Below are positions 36,467 to 45,949 of a DNA stretch of 64,000 bases, piece after piece; within the stretch, counting starts at the first letter, position 1, and the number at the start of each line of letters is the position of its first letter. The translations under genes and the position numbers were made by a program. Source of the DNA: JBKECO01 sp047974745 (GTDB lineage Bacteria; Bacillota; Clostridia; Lachnospirales; Lachnospiraceae). The stretch is taken from positions 77,036 to 141,035 of the forward strand of contig JBKECO010000001.1 in NCBI GenBank assembly GCA_047974745.1, read 5' to 3'. Below the pieces are notes generated by a model, which ran no database searches, was not told the DNA's origin, and saw only the letters and a list, made by a program, of their open reading frames with translations.

Positions 36467-37999
36467 TTACAGATTCTCGATTTTAATTTCCCGTGCACTT
36501 CCCATTTGACTTAGTATCTCTTTTCTTCGGATAAAAAGCCCTTTGAGTGATTTGTAGGTTTCTTTATACAGTTCATACATATATCTATATTTTTCATGAT
36601 TTGACCGATTCGGGCAAACAATCATGCGTATAGCAACAAATTTCTCGGCCGCCTCCCTGGCAGATCGAAAATGTCCCACTCCGATCAATACCTGCATCGC
36701 TGCTCCCGCTGCCGTTGTCTCAAATTCTTCTAATACAAGGACATCCTTTCCAATAATATCTGCTTTGATCTGGGAGATCAGCTGAACTCTGGCCAGACCT
36801 CCTGAAAGTCTGACGGTATGTACCGGTATACCTGTATTCTCTATTTCGCATATCATATCAAGATCAATATAACCGGTACTTTCAAAAACAGCCCGTGTCA
36901 TATCCTTTCTTGTATGCATTCTTTCAAGTCCAAAAAAAACACCTCTTGCGTCATCATCCCAGACCGGTGCCCGTTCTCCCAACAGATATGGCAAAAAGAT
37001 CAGCCCACGTGCACCGACCTCAGACTCTCTTGCATCCATTTCCATTAGTTCATAGGGGCAGGATTCTTTTTGATAGTAGCACTGCTTCACCCACTCGATC
37101 AGACCGCCCCCAAGATTATTCGAGCCACCTACCAGGGTCGTATCCCCGTCTGGAAAAGGCAGCGTATAGATATTGGAATTTTGTTTCTTTATCCCAGTTT
37201 TGGAAACTGTTCGAAATACGGTAACCGTTCCGGACACGTCGGAGGCTTCTCCATCCTCAGTAGCCCCACTGCCTACAAAGGAACAGATTGCATCATAGGA
37301 GGAAAGAACGATCTTAGCACCCTTTGAAATCTGCAGCTTTTCCGCCATCGTATCCAGGATCTGTCCTGCTTCCGTTCCCGGTTCTGCCACAGCAGGGAGC
37401 CTATCTTCGGGAATGCCGATTTTACACAGCAGATCATTTGGATAACACTTTGTCTTATGATTATAGTGGTATTTTAGTGCATTGAGCCGGTCAGTCACGA
37501 ACTGACCGCAGAGCTTATAAATAATAAAATCATTTGGTGTCAGATATTTATACGTCTGTGCAGCCTCAGCAGGGTTATTTTTATTGAACCATACTATTTT
37601 GGGGAGCATCAGGCTCGCATTCATATCCAAGCCTGTTTCCTGCTGCAACGTTACAGCTTCTGGCAGTTTAGACAGATATCTGCTCTCTGCCGCAGCTCTC
37701 TTGTCAGAGATCATGATTGCTCTGCCAAGTGCAACGCCTTCCTTGTCCACACAGACTAAGCAAGAAGCCGATGCTGTGACTGTGATATAGTCCACTGAAT
37801 GCAAAGACGCATCCATGATTGCCCGCCTGATCACATTCTCTGCTTTCTCCCACCATTCAGCAGGATCCTGCTCCACACGCTCATCATTGATCTGTGTGTT
37901 TATGGATTCAGATGCACTCGCCAGCTTCAAGCCTGACTCATTGAACAACATGCACCGAATACTTTTTAAGCCCATGTTGATGACCATCACATTGCTCAT
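36467..37999 (-). CDS. FGGY-family carbohydrate kinase (xylulokinase-like)
   Basis: 510 residues, the normal FGGY size. N-terminal ATPase fold opens VMVINMGLKSIRCMLF; the C-terminal domain has VGGSNNLGGGL, GLIFLPYLLGERAPVWD and HTVRLSGGLARVQL, the last like the family phosphate-2 motif. FGGY kinases phosphorylate sugars or alditols such as xylulose, glycerol, ribulose and erythritol. Presence in a glycan island instead of a sugar-use operon suggests it prepares an alditol or ketose phosphate as a glycan precursor. Ribosome site GGGGAG. It starts 31 nt after the large cytidylyltransferase fusion. Confidence 0.88.
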   Translation of the reverse strand: MSNVMVINMGLKSIRCMLFNESGLKLASASESINTQINDERVEQDPAEWWEKAENVIRRAIMDASLHSVDYITVTASASCLVCVDKEGVALGRAIMISDKRAAAESRYLSKLPEAVTLQQETGLDMNASLMLPKIVWFNKNNPAEAAQTYKYLTPNDFIIYKLCGQFVTDRLNALKYHYNHKTKCYPNDLLCKIGIPEDRLPAVAEPGTEAGQILDTMAEKLQISKGAKIVLSSYDAICSFVGSGATEDGEASDVSGTVTVFRTVSKTGIKKQNSNIYTLPFPDGDTTLVGGSNNLGGGLIEWVKQCYYQKESCPYELMEMDARESEVGARGLIFLPYLLGERAPVWDDDARGVFFGLERMHTRKDMTRAVFESTGYIDLDMICEIENTGIPVHTVRLSGGLARVQLISQIKADIIGKDVLVLEEFETTAAGAAMQVLIGVGHFRSAREAAEKFVAIRMIVCPNRSNHEKYRYMYELYKETYKSLKGLFIRRKEILSQMGSAREIKIENL

Positions 38000-38030
38000 T
38001 ATTACTCCCCTTTTTCACTGCCTGCCAATT

Positions 38031-40178
38031 TCACGATCTGTTACTCAGATACCGCTCCGGCAAATTTGTAAATAAATCTGTAATTCCTTTTCTTTCCAGC
38101 TTTTTCAGATCAAAGGTCGGCCTTTGCCCATCCTCACCAAAAAATGGTTCGATCGTATTCCATACTCTGACCGGCCAGCCTGCAGGATTCTCCAGCAATC
38201 CGGTCACTGTGTCCAGACTTGGATGTATCGCATCAAGATCATGGGTCCTGCAAAAGGACTCGCAGACCGTGCACTCCTCATCCAATACTCCTACCTCAGC
38301 ACTCGGTTCCAGCTTCTTCAGCCTGATCACGGATTCCTTGGAAAAAGAGGAATACACTACATGCTCTGCCATCCCACAGTCTGTGACCATCTTAAGGATC
38401 AATTCTTCCATGCCATCATATGCGATCAGGCTATTTTTTAGTTCTATATTGATCCGCAGATGATTTTCTTTACAATAGGGTGACATCCATTCAAATACCT
38501 CCTGCAGAGAGGGAATGCGAATCAGATCCCGCTCCACTTCATCTGCTCGCAGGTTCTCCTTATCGTACCACGCCCGAAAATTCATTTTTCTCAGCTCGGA
38601 AAAAGAAAAATCCTTAACATATCCTGTGTGATCCATCAAACGGTTCAGTGTTTCATCATGAAAGACGACCAGTGTTCCATCGCTGGCCATTTGAACATCC
38701 AGTTCGATTCCCGTAATGCCCGGCAGCTTTGACGCAGACAAAAAGGCTGCCAGGGTATTTTCCGGGTATAGATAGCTGCATCCGCGATGTGCCCAGATCT
38801 TGATCTGACTGTCCTTGTTCCCCTCTGTCATCTCCAGGTAGTGCTGACTTCTTTTTTCCATAAATTGCTCTACAATATCTGCCATCGCAATCGACTCCTC
38901 TTTTGAGAGTTTATAGGAACTGCTTCCCCGATGATTGATCTTTGATACAAATTCACTAATTTCATAGCGAAGTCCATCGCCCAGAAAACGTGGGGTATAA
39001 TGATCGATCTTATCCGCGTTCTCATAGCGTACCTCGAATTTCTTAGTCAGCCACCAGGGCGATTCTGCCAGTATATAGCCTTTTGTGCCTGCAATGACGA
39101 GCTGTCCCTCTGACTTTACTGCAACACCTGTCTTTGAAAGAGCAAAGCTGCTTTCATATCCAATGTGTATCTTTGTATATTCATCGATCCCATTATCGGC
39201 AAAAATACTATCTATCTCAACTTTTCTGTAATTGGATCCCAGAAGCTTTAAGATCGGAAGCAGAGTATAGCTTCCATATTCTAAGAACGCTCCACCGTAT
39301 TCCGAATCCACCGCCTCTCTCGTACCCGGCTCTACCAGTCGGGAAAAGCAGGCTTCGACATCTCTGACCTCGCCGATCTTACCGCTCTTAACTACATTCA
39401 GCAGCTGTGAAAATCCGGGGCAGTAAGCTGTCTTAATGCCCTCCATCAGGATCAGATCTTTCTCAGCAGCCAGAGCGAACAGCTCCTCTGCTTCTCTTTT
39501 TTGAAAAACGAGGGGCTTCTCGCACAGAACATGCACTCCATGCAAAAGAGCTGCAACACAGTAATCATAATGTGTTTCATTTGGTGAAGCAATATAGATG
39601 GCATCGATTTCCTTAAGAAAATCTGAAAACTCACCATAGAAGCCCTGTACCTCATGCTCCTGCTCAAATCGCTGTGCACTTTCTCTGTGGGGATTATACA
39701 CGCCTCGAATATACACACCGCTCACGAATTTGGACTCAGCCAAAAATCTTGGTGCGATTCGTCCGCTGCCAACGATCCCGATCGTAACAATGGGTACGCT
39801 TTGCGTTCTTATGAGTGTCGAAGAAATGTTTGGTGTTCTGTCCAAATAGATGACTTTGCAGAACTGATTTAAAAAATCAAATGTTCCTGACCAATCCGAA
39901 CCGACGGTAAAAATGTCGATATCATATTTTTGAATATCCTCCAGCTTTTGACCTTCATGATCTTCAATAATGATCTCATCTGCGAGTCCGCATTGCAAAA
40001 CATTATGAATTCGTTTCATGATCGAATCCACAACATTGATCTTTCCGCGTTCTTCATCAAAATGCTCTGTTGTCACACCTACGATCAGATAATCTCCCAG
40101 CTCTTTTGCACGCTGCAGAAGACGATAGTGACCCTGATGAAACAGATCAAAAGTTCCATATGTGATAACCTTTTTCAT
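38031..40178 (-). CDS. Fusion of cytidylyltransferase, Gfo/Idh oxidoreductase and GDPD domains
   Basis: 715 residues. Residues 1-132 are a TagD-type cytidylyltransferase (YGTFDLFHQGHYRLL, then TPNISSTLIR). About 135-455 are a Gfo/Idh/MocA oxidoreductase (TIGIVGSGRIAPRFL, YIASPNETHYDYCV, HVLCEKPLV). Residues 459-715 are a glycerophosphodiester phosphodiesterase (WAHRGCSYLYPENTLAA, GIELDVQMASDGTLVVFHD, NIELKN), with the two catalytic His present. One chain thus holds activities that make a CDP-alditol, oxidise or reduce a sugar, and cleave a phosphodiester. The GDPD may trim or recycle the alditol phosphate. It is intracellular, without a signal peptide. AGGAAG precedes the ATG. Confidence 0.85.
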   Translation of the reverse strand: MKKVITYGTFDLFHQGHYRLLQRAKELGDYLIVGVTTEHFDEERGKINVVDSIMKRIHNVLQCGLADEIIIEDHEGQKLEDIQKYDIDIFTVGSDWSGTFDFLNQFCKVIYLDRTPNISSTLIRTQSVPIVTIGIVGSGRIAPRFLAESKFVSGVYIRGVYNPHRESAQRFEQEHEVQGFYGEFSDFLKEIDAIYIASPNETHYDYCVAALLHGVHVLCEKPLVFQKREAEELFALAAEKDLILMEGIKTAYCPGFSQLLNVVKSGKIGEVRDVEACFSRLVEPGTREAVDSEYGGAFLEYGSYTLLPILKLLGSNYRKVEIDSIFADNGIDEYTKIHIGYESSFALSKTGVAVKSEGQLVIAGTKGYILAESPWWLTKKFEVRYENADKIDHYTPRFLGDGLRYEISEFVSKINHRGSSSYKLSKEESIAMADIVEQFMEKRSQHYLEMTEGNKDSQIKIWAHRGCSYLYPENTLAAFLSASKLPGITGIELDVQMASDGTLVVFHDETLNRLMDHTGYVKDFSFSELRKMNFRAWYDKENLRADEVERDLIRIPSLQEVFEWMSPYCKENHLRINIELKNSLIAYDGMEELILKMVTDCGMAEHVVYSSFSKESVIRLKKLEPSAEVGVLDEECTVCESFCRTHDLDAIHPSLDTVTGLLENPAGWPVRVWNTIEPFFGEDGQRPTFDLKKLERKGITDLFTNLPERYLSNRS

Positions 40179-40207
40179 ACTCAGGTTCTTCCTCCCACGA
40201 TATCTAT

Positions 40208-41197
40208 TTATGTCCGAAACATGCCAAGTAGTTCGCTCGGTTCCACCGCATTGATCTTCATCAGGTCGATACAGGTCTCATCCATTTCTTTCGGTAAGCA
40301 TGTATTTTGAAATCCTCTCTTGACGATCCGATCCGTCAGCTGTCTGATCTCTAGCATATTTCCTAGTTTTGTACCATCATCCGCCGTCTCATCCAGCAAG
40401 CAGTTGACAAGTGCCGAAAAGCATAGCGCTATCATGATTGCCTCTGCTCCTTCCTGAATCCCTTTATAGAGAGGCATTCTGCTTAGTTTTTCATAGATCG
40501 CATTGGCAGCATTGCGAGAATCAAGAGAGATGTTTTTATGCCTGATTCGTGACATCATACTGAAATCATTTTTTGTGTGGCGGTACAAAGGCTCATTCAC
40601 GCTCAGGATCTTGGTTGACAATGCATATGCATATACAATAAAATCTGTATCTTCCATTGAAGTCTGTTCCCGAAAGCGCATATGATTCTCATTGATCAGA
40701 TCTGCCAGAAAAAGCTTGTTCCACACATATCCCTCTGTGGAGATCAGTCGGTTCTTCTTTGCAGTATCCATAATTCCGGATAGTTCTTCCGGTATCGAAG
40801 GCATGATCATGCCTTTTGCTTCATCGAGATACGCACAGTCTACAATATCACAGGCCTCTGCTCGTGCAAGCTGATACATCTTCTCGAACATGGTCACATC
40901 TGCCAGATCATCACTATCCACAAATCCAATATACCTGCCGGAAGCAATTGAGAGTCCCAGATTTCTGGCACCTCCGGGACCTGAGTTCTGATCCGTTCTA
41001 AGAACATGAATGTGATCTCCTGTCTCCTTCTTGATCTGCTGTAATATAGCATAGCTATTATCCGTAGAACAGTCATCTGCAAAAATAATTTCCACATTCT
41101 TCCATGTCTGTCTGATTAAATTTACCGCACAACTCACAATGGTATTTTGTGCATTATAAACAGGTACAATGATCGATACGTCTGGTCTGTTATCCAA
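40208..41197 (-). CDS. Family 2 glycosyltransferase
   Basis: 329 residues from a TTG start (41195-41197) behind AAGGAG. GT-A fold with VSIIVPVYNAQNTI, IIFADDCSTDNSY, GPGGARNLGLS and the metal motif GFVDSDDLAD. Paralogous to the next upstream gene (shared NAQxTxxxC, GPGGARNLG and SDDL). The C-terminal third is helical and not recognised. It opens the tightly packed part of the island; the 72-nt gap before it could hold a weak promoter (TATAAA near 41220). Confidence 0.88.
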   Translation of the reverse strand: MDNRPDVSIIVPVYNAQNTIVSCAVNLIRQTWKNVEIIFADDCSTDNSYAILQQIKKETGDHIHVLRTDQNSGPGGARNLGLSIASGRYIGFVDSDDLADVTMFEKMYQLARAEACDIVDCAYLDEAKGMIMPSIPEELSGIMDTAKKNRLISTEGYVWNKLFLADLINENHMRFREQTSMEDTDFIVYAYALSTKILSVNEPLYRHTKNDFSMMSRIRHKNISLDSRNAANAIYEKLSRMPLYKGIQEGAEAIMIALCFSALVNCLLDETADDGTKLGNMLEIRQLTDRIVKRGFQNTCLPKEMDETCIDLMKINAVEPSELLGMFRT

Positions 41198-41269
41198 TTA
41201 TGACTCCTTTTTTTGCGCCTCATACTTTTTATATCGACAATTATTGAAAGAAGTGAAACCTTTATTTTA

Positions 41270-42220
41270 TTAAATCTTTTCTGCGAGTTCTAAAATTTGT
41301 ATATTCTCAGGGCTGATCTTACTTCGTACGTAGGGGTTATTGCATCCTAGCTCCGTTATTTTATTTTTTAATGCTCTCGCCCTCTTAATTTTATTGATTG
41401 AATCAAATCCTGTGTTTTTTTCCTGCTGAAGACAGACCACCAGTAAATAGGAATAAATCTGAAGAATCGGATATTCCACAGCTTCCTGCAGCTTTACATA
41501 GTCAGGATCATCCTTTGCCGCCTCGTAAATCGCCTTCATTCCACAAAGCGCATTTTCATAATAGGATTCCTCTTTAATTTTAGAGAGAGAGTCTGCGTAA
41601 TCCTTATAGACATATAATATTTCTTTTACATTCCAGATCGACCTCGCTTTTAGAAGGGTTTTGATCCAGAAGTCCAGGTCCTCCAGGGTCGCATTTTCAC
41701 GAAAGGTGATTTCATTTTTTTCTATCAGACTCCGTCTGAATAGTTTTGTCACAACATATCCACCGCTTACGATCAATTCCCTTCTTTTATCCACATTCAG
41801 CTCACCTCTTAGTAAATCTGATGTGAAAAGTATGCTTTGTCCGGTCTGTTCGCTATGATATCCGCAGTCCACCACATCATAGGTTTCCTTATCTGAAGCC
41901 TTGTATAATTTCTCATACATGGTAATATCCACGAGATCGTCACTGTCAACAAACCCAATATAATGACCCAGGGCATTTTTGATCCCCAGGTTCCGTGCTC
42001 CGCCAGGTCCCCTGTTTACATCGGTACAAAGTACTCTGACTTTATTGGGAAACTGACTCTGGCATTCCTGCATAATGGAAAGAGTGCCGTCTTTTGAGCA
42101 GTCATCCACAAGGATGATCTCTATTTCTTCCAGAGTTTGATTGACCAGATTTCCAAGGCACGCTGCCAGAGTTTTTTGAGCATTGTATGCAGGAACCACA
42201 ACAGATACTTTAATTTCCAT
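41270..42220 (-). CDS. Family 2 glycosyltransferase, first gene of the glycan island
   Basis: 316 residues from the ATG at 42220 with GGGGGGA 6-7 nt upstream; the longer frame begins inside the rpoC terminator. GT-A features: VSVVVPAYNAQKTL, IILVDDCSKDGTL, GPGGARNLGIK, GFVDSDDLVD. The sugar donor is unknown. The start codon lies only about 20 nt beyond the rpoC terminator hairpin, leaving no room for a separate promoter after it, so expression must come by read-through of that terminator or from a promoter within rpoC. Confidence 0.88.
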   Translation of the reverse strand: MEIKVSVVVPAYNAQKTLAACLGNLVNQTLEEIEIILVDDCSKDGTLSIMQECQSQFPNKVRVLCTDVNRGPGGARNLGIKNALGHYIGFVDSDDLVDITMYEKLYKASDKETYDVVDCGYHSEQTGQSILFTSDLLRGELNVDKRRELIVSGGYVVTKLFRRSLIEKNEITFRENATLEDLDFWIKTLLKARSIWNVKEILYVYKDYADSLSKIKEESYYENALCGMKAIYEAAKDDPDYVKLQEAVEYPILQIYSYLLVVCLQQEKNTGFDSINKIKRARALKNKITELGCNNPYVRSKISPENIQILELAEKI

Positions 42221-42239
42221 TTTCTTATCCCCCCTGATG

Positions 42240-42291
42240 AAAAAAGAGCATTGCTCCAATGACTGCATTTGTCATGTTGCAATGCTCTTTT
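42240..42291 (-). terminator. Intrinsic terminator behind rpoC
   Basis: In the minus direction AAAAGAGCATTGC (42279-42291) pairs perfectly with GCAATGCTCTTTT (42242-42254) over 13 bp, ending in a T-run. A smaller dyad (ATGAC/GTCAT) lies in the loop. It stands 17 nt after the rpoC stop and 20 nt before the first glycan gene. Confidence 0.85.
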
Positions 42292-42308
42292 CAATGTCTG
42301 ACTTCGTC

Positions 42309-45300
42309 TTATAGTTCGTCGAACCCGTCTTCAAAGTCACCAAAATCATCATCAAATAAAATATCATCATCCGCATTGATATCGGAATCAAGTTTTAGAT
42401 CACGGTAACGCTTCATACCTGTACCAGCAGGAATCAGTTTACCAATAATAACATTTTCTTTCAGACCGATCAGCGGATCGACCTTTCCATTGATTGCTGC
42501 TTCTGTGAGAACCTTTGTTGTCTCCTGGAAGGAAGCTGCAGACAAGAAGGATTTCGTTGCCAGTGAGGCTTTGGTGATTCCAAGCAAAACACGTTTTCCT
42601 TCTGCCAGTTCTTTTCCTTCACCTTCCAAGTATTCATTTTTATCATCAAAGTCCAGAATATCTTCTAGTCTTCCTGGTAAGAAATCAGATTCTCCGCTAT
42701 GCTCGATTCGAACCTTCTTCAGCATCTGACGAACGATAACTTCGATATGTTTATCATTGATTTCCACACCCTGCAGACGATAAACACGCTGTACTTCCTG
42801 AAGCATATAATCCTGAACCGCACGAACGCCCCTGATTTTAAGGATATCATGTGGGTTTACAGAACCTTCTGTCAGTTCATCTCCGGCTTCTAGTTCTGCT
42901 CCATCTGCGATTTTAATTCTAGAACCATAGGGAATCAGATAGGTCTTTGTCTCACCTGTCGCATAATTCGTAACTACGATTTCACGTTTTTTCTTTGTAT
43001 CACGTAACTCCGCTTTTCCAGCAAATTCTGTAATGATCGCTAGACCTTTAGGCTTTCTTGCTTCAAAGATTTCCTCAACACGGGGGAGACCCTGTGTGAT
43101 ATCATCTCCGGCAACACCTCCGGTATGGAACGTACGCATTGTAAGCTGTGTTCCCGGTTCACCAATTGACTGAGCTGCAATAATACCTACTGCTTCACCG
43201 ACCTGTACTGCCTGACCAGTAGCCATATTCGTTCCGTAACACTTTGCGCATACTCCAACATGTGATCGACAGGAAAGGATCGTACGGATCTTCACGGATG
43301 TGATCGGATTTCCTTTTTCATCCACGCCTTTATTTACGATTTCCGCAGCACGACGTGGTGTTATCATGTGATTTTCTTTAACGATCACAGTTCCATTCTT
43401 ATCAACGATCGTCTCACAGGTGAAACGGCCAACAATACGTTCCTGCAGGCTCTCGATCTCTTCTCTGCCATCCATGAATGCTTTTACGACCATACCAGGA
43501 GCAGCTTTGCCCTTACCTTCGCTGCAGTCTGTTTCACGAACGATCAGATCCTGAGAAACATCTACGAGACGTCTTGTAAGATAACCGGAATCGGCAGTAC
43601 GAAGCGCCGTATCAGAAAGTCCTTTACGTGCACCATGGGCTGACATAAAGTATTCCAGAACGTCCAGTCCTTCACGGAAATTGGATTTGATCGGCAGCTC
43701 GATCGTACGACCTGTTGTATCCGCCATAAGACCACGCATACCGGCAAGCTGTTTGATCTGCTTATCAGAACCACGGGCTCCGGAATCCGCCATCATAAAT
43801 ATATTATTGTACTTATCCAGACCTGAGAGAAGTGCATTTGTGAGTTCATCATCTGTCTCTTTCCAGGTACCGATTACTTCTTTATATCTTTCTTCGTCCG
43901 TGATCAGTCCACGTTTATACTGACGCATGATCTTATCGACCGTGCTCTGTGCCTCTTCGATCATCTGTGGCTTCTGAGGCGGTACTGTCATGTCAGAAAT
44001 GGAAACTGTCATGGCTGCTCTGGTGGAGTATTTATATCCGATTGATTTAATATCATCCAGAACTTCAGCTGTTTTGGTCGCACCATGTACATTGATGACA
44101 TTCTCAAGGATCTGCTTGAGCTGTTTTTTACCGACATGGAAATCGACTTCTAGCTTTAATGCATTGTCAGGATCACTTCTGTCTACAAATCCCAGATCCT
44201 GTGGAATAATTTCATTGAAAATAAAACGTCCAACACTGGATCCTGTAAATCCGCTGACTTCTGTTCCATCCTCCAGTTTTGCTTTTGTAAATACATTGAT
44301 ATGAGAATGAAGAGTAATGACACCGTTTTCATAAGCCAGTATTGCTTCATTTACATTTTTGAAGGTTTTCCCCTCACCCTTTACTCCTGGTCTCTCCTGA
44401 GTCAGGTAATAGATACCAAGCACCATATCCTGCGATGGAACTGCTACCGGTCCACCATCTGATGGTTTTAGTAAATTGTTCGGTGAAAGAAGCATAAAGC
44501 GGCACTCTGCCTGTGCTTCCACTGAAAGCGGAAGATGTACAGCCATCTGGTCCCCATCGAAATCTGCATTGTATGCAGTACAAACCAGTGGATGGAGCTT
44601 AATTGCTTTACCTTCTACCAGGATTGGCTCAAATGCCTGAATACCCAATCGGTGAAGTGTGGGGGCACGATTCAGCATAACCGGATGTTCTTTGATTACA
44701 TCCTCTAGGATATCCCAGACTTCAGGCTGGAGACGTTCCACCATCTTCTTTGCGCTTTTAATGTTATGCGCTGTTCCATTCGCCACGAGTTCTTTCATTA
44801 CGAAAGGTTTGAACAATTCGATTGCCATCTCTTTCGGAAGTCCACATTGATAGATCTTTAATTCGGGTCCAACTACGATAACAGAACGTCCGGAATAGTC
44901 AACACGTTTTCCCAGCAGGTTCTGCCGGAAACGTCCCGATTTTCCTTTCAGCATATCCGAAAGTGACTTTAATGCACGATTTCCAGGACCAGTTACCGGA
45001 CGGCCTCTTCTTCCATTGTCGATCAGTGCATCAACTGCTTCCTGAAGCATTCTCTTCTCATTACGCACGATAATATCTGGCGCTCCAAGCTCTAAGAGTC
45101 TCCTTAGACGATTGTTACGGTTGATGATTCTTCTATATAAGTCGTTCAGATCTGATGTAGCAAAACGTCCACCGTCCAACTGTACCATTGGGCGAAGATC
45201 TGGTGGAATAACCGGCACTACGGACATGACCATCCACTCTGGCTTATTGCCTGATTCACGGAATGCTTCTACAACTTCCAGTCTTTTGATGATTCTGGCA

Positions 45301-45932
45301 CGTTTTTGTCCAGAAGCATCTTTAAGCTCTGCCTTTAGTTCTTCGGAATCTTTTTCCAGGTTGATGTTCGCAAGAAGCTCATAGATCGACTCTGCGCCCA
45401 TTCCAACTCGAAAACCATTTCCATATGTTTCCCTTGCTTCCTGATATTCGCCTTCAGAAAGCACCTGCTTGTAGGTCAGATTGGTATCACCTGATTCCAG
45501 TACGATATAGGAAGCAAAATAGAGTACTTTCTCCAGTGTTCTTGGTGAAAGGTCCAATATCAGACCCATACGGCTCGGAATCCCTTTGAAATACCAGATA
45601 TGAGATACCGGAGCAGCAAGTTCAATATGTCCCATTCGCTCACGTCTTACGCTGGCTTTGGTAATTTCAACACCGCATCGATCGCAAACAACACCTTTAT
45701 AACGTATTTTTTTATACTTACCACAATGGCATTCCCAGTCCTTGCTTGGTCCAAAGATCTTTTCACAGAACAGTCCGTCTTTTTCCGGTTTCAGCGTTCT
45801 GTAATTGATCGTCTCGGGCTTCTTTACTTCACCACGTGACCATTCTCTGATCTTTTCAGGTGAAGCCAGTCCGATTTTTATCGCATCAAAGGCAATTGGC
45901 TGGAATGTCTCTTTATTCATTGTCTCTGGCAT
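42309..45932 (-). CDS. rpoC: RNA polymerase subunit beta-prime
   Basis: 1207 residues from the ATG at 45932, preceded by AAGGGAG; a GTG three codons earlier overlaps that site. N-terminal zinc site CHCGKYKKIRYKGVVCDRCG, the catalytic magnesium motif NADFDGDQMAVH, and the C-terminal zinc cysteines (TILSCRSHVGVCAKCYG). An acidic tail ends DDDFGDFEDGFDEL. All universal features are complete. It starts 17 nt after rpoB and is followed by an intrinsic terminator and then by the glycan island instead of rpsL. Confidence 0.99.
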   Translation of the reverse strand: MPETMNKETFQPIAFDAIKIGLASPEKIREWSRGEVKKPETINYRTLKPEKDGLFCEKIFGPSKDWECHCGKYKKIRYKGVVCDRCGVEITKASVRRERMGHIELAAPVSHIWYFKGIPSRMGLILDLSPRTLEKVLYFASYIVLESGDTNLTYKQVLSEGEYQEARETYGNGFRVGMGAESIYELLANINLEKDSEELKAELKDASGQKRARIIKRLEVVEAFRESGNKPEWMVMSVVPVIPPDLRPMVQLDGGRFATSDLNDLYRRIINRNNRLRRLLELGAPDIIVRNEKRMLQEAVDALIDNGRRGRPVTGPGNRALKSLSDMLKGKSGRFRQNLLGKRVDYSGRSVIVVGPELKIYQCGLPKEMAIELFKPFVMKELVANGTAHNIKSAKKMVERLQPEVWDILEDVIKEHPVMLNRAPTLHRLGIQAFEPILVEGKAIKLHPLVCTAYNADFDGDQMAVHLPLSVEAQAECRFMLLSPNNLLKPSDGGPVAVPSQDMVLGIYYLTQERPGVKGEGKTFKNVNEAILAYENGVITLHSHINVFTKAKLEDGTEVSGFTGSSVGRFIFNEIIPQDLGFVDRSDPDNALKLEVDFHVGKKQLKQILENVINVHGATKTAEVLDDIKSIGYKYSTRAAMTVSISDMTVPPQKPQMIEEAQSTVDKIMRQYKRGLITDEERYKEVIGTWKETDDELTNALLSGLDKYNNIFMMADSGARGSDKQIKQLAGMRGLMADTTGRTIELPIKSNFREGLDVLEYFMSAHGARKGLSDTALRTADSGYLTRRLVDVSQDLIVRETDCSEGKGKAAPGMVVKAFMDGREEIESLQERIVGRFTCETIVDKNGTVIVKENHMITPRRAAEIVNKGVDEKGNPITSVKIRTILSCRSHVGVCAKCYGTNMATGQAVQVGEAVGIIAAQSIGEPGTQLTMRTFHTGGVAGDDITQGLPRVEEIFEARKPKGLAIITEFAGKAELRDTKKKREIVVTNYATGETKTYLIPYGSRIKIADGAELEAGDELTEGSVNPHDILKIRGVRAVQDYMLQEVQRVYRLQGVEINDKHIEVIVRQMLKKVRIEHSGESDFLPGRLEDILDFDDKNEYLEGEGKELAEGKRVLLGITKASLATKSFLSAASFQETTKVLTEAAINGKVDPLIGLKENVIIGKLIPAGTGMKRYRDLKLDSDINADDDILFDDDFGDFEDGFDEL

Positions 45933-45949
45933 GTTTGACACTCCCTTCT

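Noticed and set aside
15339..42220. Capsule or wall teichoic acid locus
   Set aside because: The sugar genes alone would fit, but no flippase, polymerase, ABC exporter, LCP ligase or initiating membrane transferase is present, so I prefer protein glycosylation; it is not fully excluded because export genes could be elsewhere.
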